A DNA stretch of 64,000 nucleotides. Source: Daedaleopsis sinensis. Taxonomy: Eukaryota; Basidiomycota; Agaricomycetes; Polyporales; Polyporaceae. The notes under the pieces are model-generated. The model had not been told where the DNA came from, ran no database searches, and saw only the letters and a list, made by a program, of their open reading frames with translations. Numbering within the stretch: position 1 is the first letter of the stretch; the number at the start of each line of letters is the position of its first letter. Made by a program: the position numbers and the translations under genes. This document shows, piece by piece, positions 33,892-43,821 of the stretch. The stretch covers positions 2,728,001 to 2,792,000 of the forward strand of contig CM066302.1 in assembly GCA_033807695.1 (NCBI GenBank), given 5' to 3'.

Positions 33892-34835
33892 AGCAGCAAC
33901 ACATTGAAGGGAGATGCAGTCCATGTGCTTTCGGGCGACCGCGCTCAACCTCTTCGCCGGGAGCAGAGGCAAGAAGAACGGCATCTGACCTGCAAGAACA
34001 TCACGAGTATGCGCGGGAGAATGATGGGCTACTACCTCGCTTGGCTCACCTGTGTCGTCACGTTTAAGCTTTTCTGATATCTTTCGGGCCTTTGCTCCAG
34101 TATTCATGAGAGAGTGCGAACGCAACTAGAGAAAGGAAGCTTACAGGTCATGCGTGTACGCTAGCTTCGAAATCAACCGCTCGGATCGTTGGACTTCGCG
34201 AACCGTCGGATAAAGGCTCCGCTGGGCTGCGGTCGGAATGCATTTCTACCATTCAGATTTAGGCGGGAGCTATCCATCTTCAAAGCTTCAAGCTTCGGTA
34301 CTCCTGAATCAGGCTCGTTCAAACGATTTAGACTCTAGAGATTTGACCTTAAGTAACATTAGTCTAGACGTCATGACGACTGATCCCAAGTACATGAGCA
34401 CTCACCTGCCCGCCCTATTACACACCAAAACTGGCGCATTCTAGCGATTGCGGATGACTCGGAGACTTACTACAATTCACGCGCGGACATCGACCTGACC
34501 TTGAACGTTTAGTATAGGAGGCACTTAAGATCGGAGTTGAAACGTTGACACTGAAGCCTACTGTAACTGACTCAGCAGACTCTGATTGAGTCGGAGTTGG
34601 ATATGGGCTGCTAAATGCCGGACCGGCAATGTTCCTGTGTTAACCGGTACCCTTCCAGGTCTCTTTAGACCATTACCCCGCCCCTAATTAACCAAATCTC
34701 AAGCTTCAAGCTTCAAGCTTCAAGCCTGCTCAGGCTTGCCACTCAGGGCTTTTTCCACCACATTCAAGCGCGGGTCTGGGATCTGAGACCGTATGCGCCC
34801 GTTGTCACCTCTCTTTGGCTGAATTCCTAAGTATA
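33892..34835. other. Intergenic region with short AAGCTTC repeats
   Basis: No gene recognised. The heptamer aagcttc is repeated three to four times at about 34711-34735 and a shorter copy occurs near 34285. Confidence 0.4.
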
Positions 34836-34838
34836 TTA

Positions 34839-35170
34839 TAGCCCTCCTCAATTTTGAGGGAAAGGGAAATGGGGGGGAAATCTGATGCGCGAGAGCCGAG
34901 TGACAGCCGGACGGTAAACAAATCGACGAAGGACTTGCAAACGTCTCTCCCTCTCGAACAACTCGTTATGTCGTCTTCGCACCCAGATAAAGGGGATGTC
35001 AATGTCCTTGGCTTTCGAACGACATGCGACACGACTGCTGTAGTTGCGGATCCCAGGTATACATGAGTGTTTTCGACGGCGTCTCGCGTTCGGCTGTCTC
35101 GCGCGCCCATCACCATCAGCTCATGAGATTTCCCCCCGATTTCCCTTTCCCTCAAAATTGAGGAGGGCTA
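34839..35170. mobile_element. Small TIR element (MITE), 332 bp
   Basis: Inverted ends of about 43 bp: TAGCCCTCCTCAATTTTGAG... from 34839 and its reverse complement ending at 35170, with one mismatch before a run of G. TA lies directly outside each end (34837-34838 and 35171-35172), fitting a TA target duplication of the Tc1/mariner kind, although the terminal TA makes the exact edge ambiguous. No coding sequence inside. Confidence 0.75.
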
Positions 35171-35926
35171 TAACCTTCCTCGGATTTACTGTCTATGTAG
35201 ATCAGTGTAGATCTGACTCTCAGAGTTTGCTATCGGGACCCAATCTCTCGAGCTGATGGGCCCGGCGTGAGCGCGTGAGCATCGGGTGCCGACGGGCGAC
35301 TTACCAACCTCCTCCTCCTCCTCAAACGGACGAGAAGCAAAACTAGGAAGGACTTTGCGCAAACGCCGATCCCTCTCGAACTTGTACTCGAATTTGGAGG
35401 ACAGGTGTGTCGGCGACGTGTGATTGGAACTGATTTAAATGTGAGTATAATGTTCACTGGGAACAAGATACTCACTGCAAACATACTTAATCAGACTGGA
35501 ATGTTTTAGGCTCAATCATAGCATATGTCGATGAGACGCAGGAATCCACGCATCTTGCCTCCGACCTGTCTCATCGATATCGCAATGTACGTAACTACGT
35601 TCCTCTCTGGCTGGTCTCTCAAGTGCCCGTCCGTACTGATGAGCCCATACCCCCTTCTTCGGGCCGATATGGATATGTTCTAATGACAAAGCCCATGGCA
35701 TACCGTCAGACCTCGTGAGATGCATGCTGCGAGTTTGAGATCGCTAGCAATGAGCCGGCGCGATGACATTCCACTGCTAGATCTTGTACATATTATATAT
35801 GTATCTGATACTGCTGAACAGAACTTCTGCTATGGAATTTACTCAGGTTTCTAGGTCTGGGAGGCGGGGTTTGATGGCATGTTCCTTCGCTTACTAGCAT
35901 GGAGACGCTGATCTTCACCAGGCACT
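35171..35926. other. Intergenic region upstream of P450
   Basis: No gene recognised. A segment near 35352-35395 (ggactttgcgcaaacg, ccctctcgaac) resembles one inside the adjacent MITE near 34931-34965 (ggacttgcaaacg, ccctctcgaac). Confidence 0.35.
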
Positions 35927-35933
35927 TATATAT
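35927..35933 (+). promoter_or_regulatory. TATA box of the P450 at 36009
   Basis: TATATAT about 80 bp before the chosen start codon. This favours the ATG at 36009 over the in-frame ATG at 35949, which would be only about 20 bp from the box. Confidence 0.5.
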
Positions 35934-36008
35934 CTTCCAAGGCATTTAATGAGCCTAGAGGGGACGCACAAATCCTTAGGCCCTGTTTTTCATCGTCGCC
36001 TGAAGAGC

Positions 36009-38215
36009 ATGGCCATATCACTCGACATCCTCCGTTCCTCTACTGGCGCACTATCAGGCCAGTTTCTGTGTGCACTACTTGGCTTCACAGCTATCGCGCT
36101 TGGGCTCATTGCCAAAACTCTTCGACGTTCCCCCTCTGGCAATCTCAAAGGTCTTCCGCTCCCTCCTGGGCCAAAGCCTCTGCCCATCGTTGGCAATGTC
36201 CTCGATGTGCCGACGTCCATGATGGCAGAACGCTTCCGTGACCTGACCGACAAATTCGGTGCGTAGATCACTTCTCACCTCAAAGTCCCCCAACCCAATG
36301 CCACCTCTCTATTCCTTGTTTTGCAGGCGAGATTGTACACCTCGATGCGGTCGGGCACCCCATGATAATCTTGGGGTCTCACGAGGTTGCGACAGAGCTG
36401 TTGGACCGTCGCTCTGCTAACTATTCCAGCAGAGTGGAGTCGCCGATGCGCATTCTGTGAGTTACTTCCTTCCCATCGTCTCCATCGAACCAATGGACCA
36501 CGCTGACCTAGGTTTGCTAGCTCCGGTTGGGAATGGACGTTCGTCCTGATGCCGTACGGACCCGACTGGCGCCGCAGGCGAAAGGAGTTCCACCAGTTTT
36601 TCCACCCTACAGCAGTCGCTCAGTACCAGCCGCTCCAGCAGCGCGAGGCGGTAAAGTTTCTGAAGAACCTGCTAGACAAACCGGACACCCTCTTCCAACA
36701 AGTCCGCAAGTACGTTTCGATCATATGTGTTAGAGTCCTGTGCAATGTGCTCACTACGATCCTCTCCACGCACGGTCCCAGCACCTTCGCCTCCACCATC
36801 ACGAAAATATCCTATGGCAGGGATTCGGACGAGAATGATAAGCACGCCGCCGCTGTGGAAGAGGGTGTGGGGACCTTCAATCTCGCGTTCGTCCCGGGAG
36901 CGTTCCTCGTCGAGTTGTTCCCTTCGCTGCAGTACCTCCCGCGCTGGCTTCCCGGCGCTGGATTCAAGCGTTTGGCCGCGAGCTGGAAGACTCTGGTTCA
37001 CAACATGCGCAACCAACCCTTCGAGCAGACGATGGAGGAAATGGTGAGCCGTGCGCCGACAGGCATATGGAAATCTTTGCGCCTCGATTGCTGACGGGCT
37101 GCTCTCGCATGATCAGAAAGAGGGAAAGTACTACGAGCCATCGGTAGCGACGATTATGATGGAGAGATTAGCTACCAAGAGTGGTGCAGACCTAGAGGCA
37201 GAGAGGAGACTAGCCAGAGACACCTCGGCTGTTGTTTACGCGGGTATGTTCTCTCTTACACTTGAACGCTCGTAGAACTTGAATACTTGCTCATCACAAC
37301 CCTCGACGCAGCTGGTGGCGACACGGTCAGTCTCGATTTCGATGATGATTGCTGTTGGTATGTGCTGCTAATAAGTCTGTCACAGACTATATCTACGGTG
37401 CAAACCTTTTTCCTGGCAATGGTGTGCTATCCTGAAGTGCAAAGGAGGGCGCGTATGGAGCTCGATGCCGTGGTCGGGCCGAACCGCATGCCCACATTTG
37501 AAGACCGCGATTCGCTCCCGTATATCACCGCGATCGCGAAGGAGGCGATGCGATGGCAGCTGGTTGCACCGATCGGCCTTTCACACGTCTCGCTCAAGGA
37601 CGACGAGTACAATGGCTATTTCATCCCTGCAGGCTCTGCCGTCATCGCCAATCTTTGGTGAGCTCCGAGTCGCGATCAAGGCTCGAGGATGGATGCTGAC
37701 TTGAACGGTCGCGCAACTTCTTAGGGCGTTCACTCATGACCCGAGCGTGTACCCCGACCCAGATACGTTCAATCCCGATAGATTTCTGAAGGACGGGAAG
37801 ATCAACCCGGATGTGCGCGATCCTAACACGATTGTGTTTGGCTATGGGCGCAGGTGCGTAGTGTTTCAGTTATTTGCCTCCGAGCTGCTGAGGTTGATCT
37901 CTATCGCGGCGTAGGATCTGCCCAGGGCGACACTTCGCCGAAGCGTCGCTGTTCATCTTGATCGCCTCTGTCCTCCACACGCTTACCATAGATTACGCTG
38001 TCGACAAGCGCGGACACCCAATTATCCCCGAGGCCAAGATGACTTATGGCGTCATCTCGTGAGTAGTTACTTGCGTTCGGAGTTCGCATGTGTCCTGGAG
38101 ACTGACTCGGTATGACTGTCATAGGTATCCAGTGGAGTTCCCTTGCACCATCAAGGCGCGCTCCCCTGCACACGAGGCGCTCATACACAAGGGTTTGGGG
38201 CAAGAAGCCAACTGA
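36009..38215 (+). CDS. Cytochrome P450 monooxygenase, membrane-anchored
   Basis: A complete P450 by motif, in the same broad family as the gene at 2337-4587. Start MAISLDILRSS at 36009, with an N-terminal anchor (LCALLGFTAIALGLIA) and Pro hinge (LPLPPGPKPLPIVGN). Then come the C-helix WRRRRKEFHQFF (36570), AFVPGAFLVELFPSLQYLPRW (36890), I-helix AGGDT split by an intron after the Thr codon (about 37324), TFFLAMVCYPEVQRRA, K-helix EAMRW (about 37543), DPDTFNPDRFL and the heme loop FGYGRR/ICPGRHFAEAS, split by an intron at about 37855-37913. It ends YPVEFPCTIKARS and a tail, stop at 38213-38215. About 8 introns at sites like those of the first P450. No disabling change seen. Substrate unknown. 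Confidence 0.87.
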
Positions 38216-38295
38216 ATAACTACTCTGACAGCCCGTGAAGGTCGCCACGGTATACATACACTTTCGAATACTTAGATCATCTACCATGTGGTAGT

Positions 38296-38776
38296 TTAAT
38301 TCGCGGCTCGCTTGTCCAGTAGTTCGCGTGCCGTCTCGTAGGATCCCAACACAACCAGGGGTTGCCCAAGAACGTTAAGATATGCAACGTCACCTGTTGA
38401 TACGTTACCAATTGAAACTAGCGATGAGAGAAGGGAGATATCAACACTCACCATATTGGTCGGTAAATCTCTGGTACTCCGGTGCGGACATTGTCCTCGG
38501 CAGGTCGAAAATATTGCCCAGCAAGGGCAGCGGGGCAGGACCTGGTGGGAGGCTACGCCGGCGGTGCTGAGCAGACAACACTACAACGAACGCCGCCGCG
38601 ACGAAGCCGACCAGAAGAACAGTCGGTATACCCCCAAAGTCGTGTAGTGTGAAAGATACCACCCCATGGAGTGAACGGGGGACGAGTCTCCTTTTTTGTG
38701 CAGTCTCACGAGCTATGTATCGGAACAAGACTTCAACGAGAGTTTGACATTTGACAAGTCCTGCGATCTTGTGCAC
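38296..38776 (-). pseudogene. Truncated P450, N-terminal two exons only
   Basis: Contains the hydrophobic anchor (GIPTVLLVGFVAAAFVVVLS), hinge (SLPPGPAPLPLLGNIFDLPR) and FTDQYG at the end of exon 1. An intron with normal borders (about 38392-38452) leads to exon 2, GDVAYLNVLGQPLVVLGSYETARELLDKRAAN, which runs directly into a TAA at 38296. In the intact neighbours this block continues (RRSANYSSR) into the rest of the enzyme. The remaining four fifths, including I-helix and heme loop, are missing, and 81 bp further on is the stop of the convergent intact P450. The break looks like a deletion or recombination. The start codon is uncertain. The 5' side adjoins a fold-back element. Confidence 0.7.
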
Positions 38777-38813
38777 ATATTAATAGAAGAGTTCGACCAT
38801 GAATTGGGAGCCG

Positions 38814-39850
38814 TCTACACCAAGGCATATTTGCCTCTGGTCTAATAACCGTACAGACATTTATCTACCCCTCCCATCACCGCCCAGGTCCTCCGCATCA
38901 AACGTACCTTCCGCCACATTGATGGCGCCAGTTCCCTTTGCGCGCCGTGTGTGCCGCTCCCGCTCCCGCTCCCGCCCACGTTCACCGCACCCGAGTCCCC
39001 GACGCGTCCCCCGACGCGTCCTAGACCGCCCGCCCGGCCGTGTCCTCCACGCCTATTGCGCATGCCACCCTGCACGTGTCATCCGCACGGCACCCGCATA
39101 ACGACCGACTCCCTCCTCTGCCCGCCCCCGTTGTGCGCGCCTGCGCGCCCGCTGTTGTGTTCCGCGCACAACTTTCTCTGCTCGTCGTTGCCCGCCCACG
39201 CAGCTGACAAGTGTCGTGCCTTACTCGCCATCAACTTGAAATTCTCTACAGCGACCCGACAGGTGGCTCCCTCAGGCTCCGCGTCGCTGTCGGTGCGTGT
39301 CAGCGGCAGTTGCTATCGGTGCGTGTCGGCGGCGGCGCCCCGTCATTTCTGCCGAAGGCGTTCATGCGAGGGAAACAATCCAAATTTGTAGATGATGTCA
39401 TGTGTAATCGTTACTGATATGCATATAAAGTACTTACTCTGCCAGTGGGTCGCTCCTGCACGCTACCGCAGGCGTTGCAAACAGGCGGTCATCTACTTAT
39501 TAACTACTTCGCGTGACTCAGGGAGGACATCGGCGGAGGCGCCATTGACGGCGTGCGGGCAAAGGAGGCGGTCGGTCGTCATCCGGGCGCCGTGTGGGCG
39601 ATGACATGTGCAGGGCGGCATGCGCTGTAGCGAAAGTGGCGGGTAAGGGCGGGCGGGCGGGCGGTCTAGGACGCATCGGGGACTCGGGTGCGGTGAACGT
39701 GGGCGGGAGCGGCACACACGGCGCGCAAAGGGAACTGGCGCCATCAATGTGGCGGAAGGTCCGTCTGATGCGGAGGGCCTGGGCGGTGATGGGAGAGGTA
39801 GATATATGTCTGTACGGTTTATAGACCGGAGGCAAATATGCCTTGGTGTA
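38814..39850. mobile_element. Fold-back element with long inverted arms
   Basis: The left arm (38814 to about 39125) and right arm (about 39550-39850) are inverted copies of each other. Matching words include tacaccaaggcatatttgcc, accgtacagacat, cccatcaccgccc, catcaaac/catcagac, ttgatggcgccagttccctt and cgcgccgtgtgtgccgctcc. Arms of about 300 bp diverge by scattered substitutions and small indels; the right arm lacks some of the ctcccg repeats. The unpaired middle (about 39130-39545) has no recognisable gene. No target duplication was identified. Confidence 0.75.
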
Positions 39851-40759
39851 TAATCTACGAATTGGGGCATAGATACATACCACGCTTGATATGACAGCAC
39901 CCCGGTCACCAAAGGACGTGCCGACGCCGAGCCATATCGTCCATAAATCCATGTGGGAGGACGCGGAGGGAATGAGAGGAAACAAATATAGCCTGACATT
40001 CCACCCCTACCGATGCGAGCATTAAGATGATTCATATGTAGGTCGCTCCTGCATATCATAGCATAGTATTCACGCTGCTCGCCGCTACGACATCAGGAAA
40101 ACCCTCCCCTGCAGATTAGGGTGTATACTACGTAAAAGGTCACAATAGCACAACTTATGCTCCATTAGTATGATGTAGAAATTTAGATCGGTCCCTTCCT
40201 AAAGTGGCGAGAGTTGTGCCAGTAAGCAAGCAAGTAGCACTCAAGTAGGACGACTTAGCGTGATAGATTGCAATATTACTACAGATCATTCTCTCGGAAC
40301 CACATCTGTAGCCGTTGATTATCACACAATCCATAAGGTCAAACAATTATTATTGTCGCAAGACCAAGCAGATGTGTAACGACCGTCGAAATTGTAAAGA
40401 ACGTGAGGCGGTGAAGGCGTAAGGGCAGTACTAACTATGTGCTATCAACGAGGTAAGAGAGGGTGGACGGATGTGAGGTAGTAAGGAGAGTGAGGCAGGA
40501 TACGTAGAAAGCAGAGTTGACTAGTATGAACAAGTCATAAGACTTAAGTCGAGACGGAGATCGTGAGTGTACATATATCCAAGATGCGAGATTAGTCGGG
40601 GTGGTAGATGGCATGGAGTTAAGGAACAGAGTGTCGGGTGTAGCGCAGATCGAATAAGCTATACACAGGTCGTTAGCGACATTAAAGCAGCAGTACGAGC
40701 AGTCCAGACGAGCCAGAGAGACGAGAGAAGGACGAGATGCCCGGTCACAGGACAACGGC

Positions 40760-43581
40760 CTACTCGTCAGGCATGTCGGCGATGTTCAGCAAGTTGATGG
40801 CGGTACCACGAGAGGATGGCCCAGATCCCATACTACAGACAGATGGTCAGCAGCGCAAACAGATCTCCAGCGAGGAACGCACCAGATGTTCTTGTAGTAG
40901 GTATGCATCATGTTGTGGTACTTGCGAGGACGATCGCGCTTGACGTTATTGAGGATTGTCATGACTTCTCGATAGACGTCGAGGTAAATGTTGCCGTTGA
41001 AGTCTGCGGCGTTGTAGCGCGGGCTTCGGTAGTCCTCAATAGCGGCGTACAGCTGGTGGTGCGAGGAGGTTATTAGTGATGGCCATGTAAGACGGGAAGC
41101 ACACAAACAGCGGTCGCGACTAGCCTGAGCATGGGCCCAGGGATTTCCTTTTCATCAGGTCGGTCGGGGAGAGACGACTCGAAACAATCGAGCAGCCGAT
41201 ATCCGGTACTTCGTGTCTTGTAGAAGAAAGCTGTGCGCAGGAGGTGTTCGAAGACAGGAACATTGAACGGCTCTGTACCAACGACCGTCCGGTTCTGTCG
41301 AAGTACGCTATCAGTAATGCCATACACTCAGAGAACAGGTACACATTTACCCGGTAATCGTTGGGGTAGAGGAATCGGTTCCCCTCAGTGAGCCATGTAA
41401 CGTAATTGGCGTCGCCACTAGTGAGGCTGTAGAAGATCGGAGGGAGCTGCTCAGCGACCCTTTTCACTTTGCCCCGCGTGTTCGAGATACGCTGGGTAGC
41501 CTGAGATGAAATAATGTTAGTGCACAGTAAGTGTAGATAGTCGCGGCTTACGAGAGCGGCCATCTTGCGCCAGTAACCGTTGTCACTCTTAAGGCGTCGG
41601 AGGATGTCATCGTCCTTGCACTTCTTCGCACCCGCAATAAGCCAGCGCCGCCCATAATCGGAAAGCTTCTCGGGGCCTTCAGGATATGCGTTCACAAGGC
41701 AGAGATCTGCGCCAACGTTCTCAATGGCGGTGGACACAACAACCTGGACGCGAGGGCGCTGCTGCTTGAGCTCGAGGCGATCCTTGGACTGATCGAGCAC
41801 GAGCTCGATCCCGTCGGAATCGTCGTCGTGGTCATCGTCAGAGATAGTCGTCGCTGGGTTGGAGGCATTTGGGTCGAGAGCCTAGCCATGACCCGGAATG
41901 TCAACTAGTATTTTTGCGCGAACAATGTATCGAGTATGTACGTACCGTGTCATTACGGCTCCGTTTTGCGGGCCATTCCTTACCCCATTCGATCTCCTGT
42001 ATAAGTACGGATTAGAACGACTACGTACACCCTGGGGAAGCGCATACATACCTCGTTTGGCTTCTCGCGTTTTCGCTTCGAGGCAGAGGTAGCTGTGGCA
42101 CTGTGAGTCTTCTCACGTCCTAGATAGAATAGTCAGTAAGCAGACACGAAGAAAGACACAATACTTACCCTTCAACGTGTCTGCGCCTTTCGCTTTGACA
42201 GCAGCGGTCTGACGAGCAGACTTGTGTGATTTCTTGCCGGCCGATGAGCGTCGGACTGGTGTAGGCTTGACTTTCTTGACTGGAGGTTCGTCGACCTATG
42301 ACAAACATAATGAGAGCTGAACAGACATATATATATAACACACCTACTTCGTCACCACTCTCGCGCTCGTCAGCGCTATCTGCACGGGTGTGGCGTGCAC
42401 GCCTGGAAGGCGCCTTTCCGCTCTGAGAGGTTTGGCGCCCCTGGTCTTCATCGTCGTCCGGGGTACCCATCTCAACATCCTGGTCACGGTCTGAGTCAAC
42501 GAAGTAGGGTTCCTGGCAAGTCAATACAATGAGTAATACTGTAGCAAGCCAGAGTAACTGTATCTGAGTGAGACACAACAAACAGCGCTCACCTCGGCAT
42601 CAAACAGGTCGTCTAGGGCACGCGGATTGTTCTCAAGCTTGCGGAGGTCAGTGTCGCCATCGTCATCGGTTCTCTCGGCGTCTTCATCCTCGCGTTCATC
42701 GCCGTGGTTCGAGGGATCGTCCTTGTCCTCGTCCGCGGTCTCGTCCCCGCTGGAGTTCTCATTATCGCCTAAATCCGGATGGGAAGGCTTCCTGGCAGAG
42801 TGCGGAGGCTTGTACGACGTCGGCAGCGATTTGTTTGGCTTTGTGGGCGTGGGAGTCAGGATGCGCCAGCGTGTGAGGTGATTCATTGAGGTTTTTAACT
42901 TGAACTCTCGACTGGGTACACGAGAGAGTGAGGTACGTACCTTGGATGTGTTGGGAACTTGCAGCTTGTGCCGGCCGTTTGCTGATGCAGAACCTGCAGA
43001 GCGACCAGTCGACCCTGGCGCGTGAGCAGCGCCCCCGGGCCCCACCTCCTTGTCACTCTCGGACGAGTCGTCGACCGCCGGAAGAAGATACTTGCGAGCA
43101 ACCTTCGTCTGGGAGGGTGTGTTCGAGGTACGGCGCGGCTTCCCTGTTCAAAGACCCGAGTGAGTAGGACACTCATAGCGCGCAGTCACGGCGGCAAGAA
43201 CTTATTGATCGATAGCAGCGGATATGAGCGACACCGTCATCAGACGCTGAAGTCGCCTTCGACTTGTTCTTCGAGCGTGCACCTGGGATAAGATCCTGCC
43301 AAGCTACATGCCCCACGTCATCGCGTACGTATAGTGCTATGAACATTGAGCGTGACGAGAAGCTTACCTTGATTCGCTTTGCTCTTAGCGGCACGTCCTG
43401 ATAAATGCAGTAATCAGTACCATTCCGCAACATTCAAAGAAGGTAGCCCTAATGCTAAGCTTGGGGACAGACCTTGAGAACGAGAGGGCTCGTCGTTCAC
43501 TACCTGAGTGTTACCAGGCTCGCCTTCAAGTTCATCGTCATCCGAGAAGACGATCGGGCGATTTGAGGTGCGAGGGGCCAT
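40760..43581 (-). CDS. DUF6532 protein carried by the Plavaka transposon
   Basis: Start MAPRTSNRPIVFSDDDELEG at 43581. The N-terminal half is spread over several short exons and is acidic/basic disordered sequence (SSDESDKE, GDNENSSGDETADEDKDDPS, KVKPTPVRRSS-like). The conserved C-terminal part starts near 41800 and shows GRRWLIAGAKKCKDDD, RISNTRGKVKRVAEQLP, NRFLYPNDYR, EPFNVPVFEHLLRTAFFYK, FESSLPDRPDEKEIPGPMLRLVATAV and YLDVYREVMTILNN...KYHNMMHTYY (down to 40885). This is the agaricomycete DUF6532 pattern. A last intron (about 40833-40882) gives the end NLLNIADMPDE, stop at 40760. Function unknown; the acidic N-terminus and its place beside the transposase suggest a nuclear DNA- or chromatin-related accessory protein (inference). 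Confidence 0.75.
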
Positions 43582-43821
43582 GGTGTTGAATCGGAAAGAA
43601 GTATTAAGTAGGGAATTAACTGACTAGCAGGGAATTGGGTGACTATCGTATGGTGGGGAGAAGAGGAAGAGATTGCGTGGCAGGACGACCCGAATTGGGG
43701 ACCTGTCACGGTGTGACCTCAGTCACGACTCCGGAGTCCGCTCCCCTTCGCTCTCACTGTTCTCTTCAATACTACACCTCGCTAACTCGTCAAGAGCCTC
43801 AGCCCCATTAATCTCTCCCCC
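43582..43821. promoter_or_regulatory. Bidirectional promoter region inside the transposon
   Basis: A 240 bp gap between the divergent start codons of the DUF6532 gene and the transposase. Both promoters must lie here; no TATA box was assigned. Confidence 0.45.

Noticed and set aside
35949..36008. Upstream in-frame ATG for the second P450
   Set aside because: It would add 20 polar residues before the membrane anchor and lies too close to the TATA box at 35927; the ATG at 36009 gives a standard P450 N-terminus.
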